NCBI GenBank assembly: GCA_036873755.1
Contig: JAVTVY010018991.1
Coordinates: 1-64,000 of the forward strand
DNA length: 64,000 bases
Reading direction: 5' to 3'
Source: Hanleya hanleyi
Taxonomy: Eukaryota > Mollusca > Polyplacophora > Lepidopleurida > Hanleyidae
Under the pieces are notes generated by a model. That model had not been told where the DNA came from. It did not search any database and saw nothing but the letters and a program-made list of their open reading frames with translations. Position numbers and translations under genes: made by a program. Below, in pieces: positions 56,539 through 64,000 of this stretch (positions are counted from its first letter, which is position 1; the number at the start of each line of letters is the position of its first letter).

Positions 56539-59491
56539 TTACATATTATAAGAATGAAAGAAATACTTGCCAGAGTCTATAGAAGTAGCATCCAGATGCA
56601 GATAATCCACTGGATTCACGCTGTATTCGTGCGAGTCTGGAGTATGGGAGCAAGTTGGTGTTCGATACCCCATGCTATCATACAAAGGTTCTACAAGCTG
56701 ATATTGTCCTTCGGATTCATCCAGATTTGAAGTGTCCGTAACAATTGACAGCGAGTAACTACCACGTGCGCTGAACTCGACTTCGAAGGGCAAAGTATAA
56801 TCGTCGTCTTCATCTCGGAGCTTACAACAACGACTCCAGAAAAGACTGCAAAAGAAGAAAAAACAAAATTGAGCGAAGTTGTGAGGTAGTGCTATAGAGT
56901 GATGATCGGTGATATGTGACATTGCATCCTTCTTAAGCATCAGAATAGATGGACAGCGATATTGGACCTGTACCATGTCGTCCACATTTAGGACCATTGT
57001 TCGATAATCGCCGCCGCTTCCTTGCCACAGCAACTCGTCTAGGCTACGCCTATAAGTGAAGTTTCGGAAAGTCGATAATTTATGAGGACTGAAGCACGGA
57101 AAACACGTGCTATGTGGCGCGTAAAATCCCCCATTGTGGCCTTATCCAAATTTCATAGTTTTTTACATTCTATTTGCCATATCGGGCCACCAAATGTGTG
57201 ACCAAACTTGCCGTGTGTGGCTGCCTCACTTTCTCGAGGTAGCGGTATATGCCCAAAACAACAGGGTGTCAATTTTGCATCCCGCGCTGATTCGTGTGCT
57301 ACATATATATGCTCATTTTCAACTTATCAATTACCAGTACGAGCTCTAGTCTGAGAAAAATGTTCAGTGCAATAATTATGTGACCGAAGACAAGGAATGA
57401 TCGAGTATATCACGATATTTAACTCGACATCCTTTTATCCTTTCTGGACTATTACATGCACTTCTAGCTAGTACCAATGTGGAGGCTTAGATTGTCCAGT
57501 GGCTAAAGTATCCGACTCCTATCTTCTAACCCAGCTTTATCTTCACATTATGGAAGATTGATTGCAATAGAAAAAAGGATAAGAGAAGAGAAAATTCTTA
57601 ACCATCATACCTGGTGCAAACATTTTTTTGTTTTGCAAACTAGACAAAATAAAAGTCAGGTAACACCTGCGAATTCCAGGATATGATTGAGTAACGAATA
57701 ATAACAGATAACAGCAGACACAGTCAACCAACGTAATATCTCTACTCATCACGTTGTAACGATCACACAGTTTGTACGCCACGACGAGCTTCCACATCCT
57801 AGTGGAAACGCGGCAAGAACACGTACAGTCTGAAATATCACGCCTGTACACGTATTTCAAGCATAACTGGAAAAACGCACACACTTACCCCCCGACAAAG
57901 GCAAGAACACACACGGTGAGACTGACACAGAACACAAGTGCAATAGTCCATGTTGTCCACTCATCTCCGATACCTGCGTAGAAAATATAAGATTTTAAAC
58001 AGTATCCTTGCTTTGCAAGTACATGAATGAATCATGCTCAGTCTCTACAATGCACCTTCCATTATTTGTATTTCGACGAAACCAGAGGCTAACATGAGAT
58101 CTATTTTGATGTTTGTGGTATCGCGAGAATCAAGTCCTTCGATAATGAAGGCGGGCTGTATTTATGGACGACGATTGAATTTCGAATGACCGAAGTTCGT
58201 CTTCGAATGCGGTCATCAAATAAAGTAACAAATTCGTTTTTAAGATTAATGTAGCTTTTTCGGTGATCAATCGAACCGTGAAAATATTCCCACCAGTCAA
58301 AAATTATCCGAATTATTGAATATCGTTATAGATTACAGACATGCGAAACCATATTATTTAGTCGGAGCTCTCAATTTCGGCATTCCATACCTTCACAGTT
58401 GTGGCCGTCTGTGGTATTACTGACGAAACCGAGATGGCAAGTACAATGATATGAGCCGTTCACATTATCGCACTCCGAATTATCTCCACAGGTATCCGAC
58501 GGACATTCATCTACATCTGAAATGACGATTCACGACACGTTATTAGTGAAAAGTGTACATTAAGATGAAAGCAGGGATAAAAATGAATATGTTTGTATAC
58601 AAGTGTCTAGTCCGTCATTCAATATATAAACAAATTCCGTGTTCATAATCCAAAGACAAAATTCGAATAACAGCTTTAGTAGCAAATGAACATAGCTCAG
58701 TTTCCTGCCAGAGAGAAGCGGTCATGAGCTGTCAATGATGTTGGCAATAGATCATGATGTTCCAAATATCAAATCAAATGTCGCTGATCAAAATTCTTAC
58801 AGATAACAACAGGCACCTGTATACTACACGATGTACTGTACATGTAATGCCGAACATAATTAAATACAAATTTTCGCAAATGCTCATGTCACCTGGCAGC
58901 GGTACATGTATGTTTTCGAGAAAATTAGACTAAGATATCAATATCAATGCATTAATTCTATCCAACCTATCTAATATTCTCTGAACGATCAAACAGATTT
59001 CTCACACTCTCCTCCAATCCACATTTCTTGTGTACATTTTCAGCTATGTAACTTATGTCTGAGATTCCTCTGACACAGAAGTCTGCACCATAAACGCAAC
59101 ATGTTCTTCCGTAAGAAATCTTCACGCCATCAGAATAACACGAACGACAGCTTTAACACGGAAACTCTTTGGGAAACTGTCAAAATACTTACTCAGTTTC
59201 CCTACCATGCAATTTGCATCAAGAAAGTAAATTAACGTAATGTTATACCTGTGCAGTTATGACCATCATCACTCCCACTGGAATAACCAACTTCACAGGC
59301 GCATACATATGACCCCTCCAGGTTGCCGCATATCGAATTGTTCCCGCAGACATTTGACCGACACTCATCCACATCTGCAATAACCGAAACAATTGTTGAT
59401 TCCCATCTGCAGCTAAAGCTATAAAACTCCACTAATCGTGGTCAATCTCATTCTTTGCAGAATATAATTTACTTACTTGCACAACAGAGAA

Positions 59492-59524
<33 letters not shown>

Positions 59525-62500
59525 ATTGGGGTTTAATGTTGCGTTCAACAGTATTTCAGCTATATAACGACGATATCCAAGCTTCTAAAGTAGCTGCTCG
59601 ATAAAAAGAATCTCTTACAATCTTAAAATCTAAACAGTCGATAAGAATATGTTTCACTGTGAGATTTCGTGGCTTGGGGATGGTTCTTTTTTAGTAAATG
59701 TTCGTGAGTTAATCGTGTATGACCGATTCTACATCGCTTGATCATCGAAACATCTCCGGCTGTTCAGATGAGTATAGCCTACAGTTGTTTATTGTCCACA
59801 GCATTCCGCAAAGATTGAAACAGCTTTCTCACATAAGCACAGATAGAGTGTCTGAAATCGCTATATGGGATTGCAACAGGATCAACTTCATTATCAACCT
59901 AATGAGAGCTATGTTTACTCAGCTTCATTACAGACTCAGCGAAGACGGTCACTGAGCTTTTAATTACTGGTGAAAGTCAGTGACCAGAGCGTTTATATTT
60001 ATTTAAGCTTTCTTCTCAGTAAATTCTTCTGCATAGGCCTCTGATTGTGATCAAGCCTTGCAAGCAAGAACAAATGAATGTGCAAGTCAAATTCGGGCAC
60101 AATAACAATTCTCGATTGTGCAACACAGGGAAAATATAGGCACAATCTTAATAAATTAATATCCTATCACTGCTACCCAATCGTATATGTCGCTATGTAG
60201 GACCTTACTGATGTGAATTGAATTTGGTGTTCAGAACGCCCAGGTCATGAATATGTAATAGTCTTATGACATCACGGCCGCATTTTAACTACTTGCTGTC
60301 GGGGATGGGAGATAGGGTCATGGTCTCTGGTTTAACCCAAGGTTTACGCCAAGGACCAGTCCATAATTCTACCCCGCATTATGGTGCCAACCTGGCGAGA
60401 AGGCGGCAACCACGACGCACTTACTATTATATTCCCTTCAAGAGCTCTCGGGATTCGTTAACACTCGCGTTACTGCAAGCCGGTTAGATCCTGCAAGAGA
60501 CATATCCAACTGGGGAGCAGATAGGATTTAATTTTAATTACATTGATATAGGCATGAAATTGACCAGCTATATAGCAGATATGGAAGTGTCAATGATTTT
60601 GGGACAACTAATCAAATAGATTACCTGTACAGCTACCGTACTTCTTGCTCACATTGACATATCCACGTTTACATGAGCATCCATATGAACCGATCATGTT
60701 GTGACACATCGCGTTTTCCCCACAGATATTTGAAGAACACTCATCCACATCTGAAATACAGGACATCATGATGATGTATACAGAAGGACATTTAATTATG
60801 TACCGAATCAAGACAAATCTTTGTTTCAAGACTGAACTTGAAATGAAAATATTCCATATTCATAATCGTCCCTGTGATATTTGGCTGACTATAGCTGACT
60901 TCGTGAGATGAACAGTAGCACTTCAACAGTACCAGGCACATTTCTACTCCTGTAATATTCAACATACAAGTGTCTGGTCCGTCATTCATAATTCAGCCGT
61001 CGTTCACATAATCCAAAGACATTCCCTATTTTTTATAACGGTATTAGCACCAAATTCGGAAAGACAATCATAGTATAAACAAACGCTGGATTCTTGCAAG
61101 AGAGAGGTGGTAAACAGTTTTCAATGATGCTGGCAAGACGTCATGAAGTTCCAAAAATATCAAATCCGTATCGCTGATCAGTTGTAAAGTCGTCATCTAC
61201 AGAATAAAGTTTCTGCAATAATGGTTTTTGACGTTGATTAAAATAGTTACAGAGAGAAAGAATTTAGGTTTAACGTTGCGTTCACCATTTTCCAAATAGT
61301 TACATTTAAGACAGGATCTAGCAAATGCCACTAGACGAGATATGTATACGCCAATATGCAGGTCCGACTAAAATATTGCTGTCCAGAAAGGGATAGTCTA
61401 CGATGTCGAAATTGTAATCGTCTTTTTTTTCATGAAATCGACGAGAGAGAAGGCCCGCTTCATTTATATAGATATGTAGGTCTAAATATGATGTGCCCGT
61501 AGGGTTATCTGTAGTTTCCTTCAAATCCAGTGAAGGTGGATATATATCCTTCACTGCGTCATTTATATAGCGATTATCCATATATAGCGTTTGGTGAATG
61601 AGAAGGAACCGGCTTTGAATTGATTGGTTTTTGAACCCGCCTGCATATAGTCATATTTATTAGAGAACATATATAGGTCAGCCAACGACAGAAATATGCA
61701 TCATTATTATATTTATTAGAGTGTCTCCCTATACAAATTGTAATGAGATAAAACTGCATATTCCCCGGTCACGTGGGTGTATATTGCCCGCTGAAACTGC
61801 ATATTCCACCCTCCATGGAATATACACCAAAGGGAGATAATTACAACAGAGGTCGCCCCGTTCTCTCGCTCGCGCTGCAAACAGTCGATCACGGAGTAGT
61901 TCGTGGAGCTGAGTTTAGCTGCAGAATACAGCAGAAATAAATATTTCCCCCATCTAATTGTAAGTAGAATCGTACCCAAGCACATTATTGGAGTAACTAA
62001 CAAGCGTCATCGAACAACTATACGTGTGTTGCGAGATTTACACGATAGTAGTGAGGCAGCTCCGAATCAGTGAAATCTCGTGCATGATAAAGTATGTTGC
62101 AGGCGATTGCCCGCTAAAAACAATCAACTCGGAAGGATTGTGCTCTTGCAACATAAAACATAACACACTATTTTGCTCAAGGGATAATAGATTAGCACAG
62201 AGTTGTTGTGAATTATTGTCTTGTTGTCTTGCAGTTTTGTTGCCCCTCGGCTGTGCATATTGCCCTCGCCGCATCCTCGGGGCAATAAAAGTGCATATTC
62301 CTCTCAAATCAAGTCAATATTTCATAGTATGCATCAGTAATACGTCAGTGTCATCAGGTTCAATCTTCTTGTGGTGAAGCCCCCTCTCCGCCAATGAAAT
62401 AATTACCGACGTTAAAGATGATAACGTGTGAATTTCTGGGTCTGGTATATGCATATGTATATGAGCATTTGCTAGATCCTGTGTTAAATGTGACGATTTT

Positions 62501-63893
62501 AATCAACGTCACAAAACATTGTTACAGAAACTTATAAAACAGGGCTATTCCACCAAACGCCTCCACTCAAAGTTTCTCAAATTTGGCGATACGTATCGCA
62601 TGCTGATAAGAAAATACGAACGTAGCGTGCAAGATCTATGGCGCTACGTTTCGTAACTTGTGTCTAATTCCGCTTAACCCGGGGCTAGGGGCCGTATGAA
62701 CCCATGTACTTCAAGATCCTCATGGTACTCATATGAATAGTCACAATCAAAGCGTGACTGAGATACATCATTCTTTAGATGACGACTTTACAACGAATAT
62801 TATGGATTAAGAATACTGATCAGCGATACGGATTTGATATTTTTGGAACATCATGATGTCTTGCCGGCATCATTGAAAACTGTTGACCGCTTCTCTCTTG
62901 CAGGAAACAAGCCTATGTTTATGTATACTATGATTGTCTTTTTGAATTTGGTGCTAATACTGTTATATGGAATATGGAATAGGTCTTTGGATTATGGACG
63001 CGGATATTCTCTAATGGACGACGGCTGAATTATGGAGTGAGTGAGTAGGATTTAACGTCGTTTTCAACATTGTTTCAGTCATATCACGACGGTGCCTACA
63101 TGTGCCAGAACACGAGCGTGTCCACAGTTCCTATTATTCTGGACACTGATCAGCCCAGCCGGTACAGCACCAGGTCACCCATCCAAGTATTGACCGAGCT
63201 CAACGCTGCTTAACTTCGGTGATCTGACGAGAACCGGTGTGCCCAACGTGATGCGCCGTACCCTGCTGAATTATGGATGACGGACTAGACGCTTGTAATG
63301 CTATTATGTACATCTATCTATATGTGAATATATTTAGTTGTTTTGACTCTGTGTGCAGATGTGGCTGACCGGAGCATTTCAATTCAAGAATCCGATCCTA
63401 CATTCAATATGAAATCATCGTCCCCAGAGAACGCTTACGTCCGTAAAAGGGAGGCATTTTTGCTATCACAATATCAGCTCTCAAATTTAGTCATAGAATA
63501 AAAATATGTAAACACTCGAGTGTTCAATGATGCCGACAAATCATCAGCTCTAGCTATGCAATCGTTAACCTTTTATTTTATTGGTTCCTCCGATGACGTC
63601 AACGTGACGCCATGCTGTCGTGGGCTTCTGTGGTTATGAGTTAGAAATGAGTTTAGTTGGATAGGAGCAATAATACATAAACATGTTAGATAAATCGTCG
63701 TTTGTGTATTAATTTATTATTATGTTACAAAACAGCGTAATAAAAACTGTACCTGTGCAATTTTGGCCATCGTTCGAGTTGCTGACGAAACCCACATGAC
63801 AATTGCATTGATACGAACCCTCAACATTACTGCACTTTGAATTTTCTCCGCAAATTTTCTCCGGCTTTAGATTTGAGGAACATTCATCGACAT
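56539..63893 (-). CDS. Second multi-EGF transmembrane receptor-like gene (5' end beyond window)
   Basis: Minus-strand gene, convergent with 30142-44270 and built alike. Exons in transcription order: EGF 63893-63753, 60750-60625, 59374-59249, 58516-58391; transmembrane 57973-57889; cytoplasmic 56845-56571. The same phases are used (EGF exons phase 1, TM exon ending with two bases of a codon). The cytoplasmic exon either reads on to TAA at 56539-56541 or uses a GC donor at 56570 to an unseen exon. The tail core [16 protein letters not shown] and [18 protein letters not shown] is nearly that of the first gene, so they are paralogues. A plasma-membrane signalling role is inferred from the architecture. 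Confidence 0.87.
56571..56845 (-). CDS. Cytoplasmic tail exon of the second gene
   Basis: 275 bp after TTTTGCAG|. Starts [17 protein letters not shown], contains the conserved FEVEF..SYSLS block, PLYDSMGY and VDYLHLD. At its end, TCTG|GCAAGT has perfect context for a minor GC donor. The first gene has G|GTAAGT at the matching position. Confidence 0.85.
56846..57888 (-). other. Intron of the second gene
   Basis: No exon or clear repeat. The minus-strand frames at 56846-57033 and 57543-57884 are intron read-through. Confidence 0.4.
57889..57973 (-). CDS. Transmembrane exon of the second gene
   Basis: 85 bp, acceptor CTACGCAG|, donor [28 protein letters not shown] then [10 protein letters not shown]: one hydrophobic helix after a short linker. 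The W-T-x-W start resembles HWTSW in the paralogue. Confidence 0.85.
58391..58516 (-). CDS. EGF exon (second gene), nearest the membrane
   Basis: 126 bp between TTTCAG| and [30 protein letters not shown] then [14 protein letters not shown], six Cys. Confidence 0.88.
58599..58802 (-). mobile_element. PLE 3' UTR fragment
   Basis: Reverse copy with ATACAAGTGTCTAGTCCG at 58597-58614 and the AAGCGGTCAtgAGCTGTCAATGATG block, in the intron. Confidence 0.7.
59249..59374 (-). CDS. EGF exon (second gene)
   Basis: 126 bp. [20 protein letters not shown] then [14 protein letters not shown]. Acceptor TTGCAG|, donor ACAG|GTATAA. Confidence 0.88.
59490..59955 (-). mobile_element. 3' end of a LINE of the RNase-H-bearing type
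   Basis: The minus-strand frame at about 59750-59700 reads [16 protein letters not shown], the signature [15 protein letters not shown] near the C-terminus of I/Nimb-like non-LTR elements. Downstream come decayed coding sequence and a 3' tail CTGAAATACTGTTGAACGCA...TTAAACCCC, then a CT-rich microsatellite (plus strand GA, 59485-59524). The same tail ends the SINE at 63037-63264. Confidence 0.6.
59956..60624 (-). other. Intron, nothing recognised
   Basis: A GC-richer patch at 60270-60480 has an open plus-strand frame without motifs. It may be an unrecognised repeat. Confidence 0.3.
60625..60750 (-). CDS. EGF exon (second gene)
   Basis: 126 bp. [20 protein letters not shown] then [17 protein letters not shown]. 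Acceptor TTTCAG|, donor ACAG|GTAATC. Confidence 0.88.
61251..61293 (-). mobile_element. Very short LINE/SINE tail insertion
   Basis: 43 bp matching the shared tail (ACGCAACGTTAAACCTAAATT on the minus strand, then CTTTCTCTCT), flanked by the 10-bp direct repeat AAATAGTTAC (61241-61250, 61294-61303). A strongly 5'-truncated insertion into the PLE. Confidence 0.75.
61318..61690 (-). pseudogene. PLE reverse transcriptase C-terminal fragment
   Basis: The frame 61581-61318 reads [41 protein letters not shown] and [15 protein letters not shown], matching 5800-6015 of the main copy and keeping Gly where that copy has TGA. Upstream sequence to 61690 gives decayed matches to ADLYLFS..Y and the region before YIDD. 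Confidence 0.82.
61691..62461. other. No gene; possible small repeat
   Basis: TGCATATTCCCC...ATATTGCCCGC...TGCATATTCC (61757-61808) and TGCATATTGCCC...GGGGCAATAAAAG-TGCATATTCC (62254-62304) are similar blocks 500 bp apart and could be the edges of a mobile unit. Not resolved. Confidence 0.35.
62462..63300 (+). mobile_element. PLE 3' end, forward, split by a SINE
   Basis: C-terminal coding end ([17 protein letters not shown] in broken frames), full UTR with hairpin 62738-62760 (one wobble pair), then GACGACGGCTGAATTATGGA, the SINE, and the true end ATGACGGACTAGACGCTTGTAA at 63274-63298. Confidence 0.88.
63037..63264 (-). mobile_element. 5S rRNA-derived SINE with 13-bp TSD
   Basis: The minus strand starts TACGGCGCATCACG and reads a 5S rRNA-like head (TCTCGTCAGATCACCGAAG, TTAAGCAGCGTTGAGC, TACTTGGATGGGTGACC, GGTGCTGTACC), then a body and a tail ending TGTTGAAAACGACGTTAAAT plus CTCACT repeats. 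GCTGAATTATGGA flanks both sides (63024-63036, 63265-63277). The head would supply a type-1 pol III promoter. Confidence 0.88.
63301..63752 (-). other. Intron of the second gene; nothing certain
   Basis: A weak PLE-end-like scrap (CCGATCCTACATTCAATATG) at about 63391-63410. Otherwise featureless. Confidence 0.35.
63753..63893 (-). CDS. EGF exon (second gene), with 5-residue insert
   Basis: 141 bp, acceptor TTTCAG|, donor [30 protein letters not shown] then [16 protein letters not shown]. The 15 extra bases (LKPEK between the first two Cys) set it apart from the 126-bp exons. Confidence 0.87.
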
Positions 63894-64000
63894 CTGAAAG
63901 TATGACGATTTATAATGGGCATTACAAAAGATTCAACGGATAGCCGAACTGATTCAGACACGAAGATCCCAAGAGATTAGATATAGGTCATTCAATATGA

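Larger units (their letters stand above)
60965..61690 (-). mobile_element. PLE, reverse, UTR plus RT C-terminus
   Basis: Starts with TACAAGTGTCTGGTCCG, UTR to about 61210 with an internal deletion removing the hairpin segment, then coding sequence to about 61690. Interrupted by a 43-bp insertion at 61251-61293. Confidence 0.82.

Noticed and set aside
57497..57545. tRNA-like GTCCAGTGGCTAAAGTATCCGA
   Set aside because: No B box and no acceptor stem.
60266..60487. Arg-rich plus-strand frame
   Set aside because: No similarity and lies in an intron; GC-rich patch may be a repeat.

Overview
The window looks like AT-rich animal nuclear DNA, most likely from a mollusc or another lophotrochozoan. 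That placement is inference from style: small phase-1 EGF exons in long introns, a Naiad-type Penelope-like element (PLE) family in many copies, a SINE with a 5S rRNA-like head, and a LINE/SINE tail of a kind common in molluscs. There are no operons and no rRNA operon. One tRNA-like sequence was found, and it appears to be a SINE head.

Left part (1-30 kb). This is mostly transposon-derived: PLE 3' ends in both orientations, a nearly complete but inactive PLE (3550-6635) nested inside another repeat, a 5'-truncated PLE with its 3' region partly repeated (9355-10998), a decayed Ty3/gypsy RT (1217-1530), and a complete-ended but internally deleted Ty3/gypsy element on the minus strand (12097-16879) with integrase upstream of RT (Gmr1-like order). 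Between them lie a broken RecQ-like helicase exon (8243-8525, minus), exons of an unidentified plus-strand gene (about 18.4-21.6 kb), an interrupted 90-bp minisatellite (22.7-23.6 kb), and a 940-bp terminal-inverted-repeat transposon with a 9-bp target duplication (26072-27011).

Middle (30-44 kb). A plus-strand gene can be traced by splice sites to its stop codon: nine intact EGF-like exons, one decayed EGF exon, a transmembrane exon and five exons for a tyrosine-rich cytoplasmic tail ending at 44270. Its 5' end was not found. Four of the EGF exons come from recent tandem duplication of exon plus intron.

Right part (44-64 kb). After an intergenic stretch with palindromes, small inverted-repeat elements, a decayed CR1/L2-type LINE (49184-52632) and a 54-55 kb tandem array comes a second gene on the minus strand, convergent with the first and built the same way: four EGF exons in the window, a transmembrane exon and a cytoplasmic exon strongly similar to that of the first gene. 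It runs off the right edge. Its introns hold more PLE copies, a LINE 3' end and SINE insertions.

The two receptor-like genes are inverted paralogues, and I infer a signalling or phagocytic-type receptor role from the YxxM/YxxL-like tail motifs. The most unusual signal is a small hairpin in the PLE 3' UTRs. Its loop is nearly constant (AATMAAAGC) while the stem differs between subfamilies with compensating changes, which suggests selection on an RNA structure.
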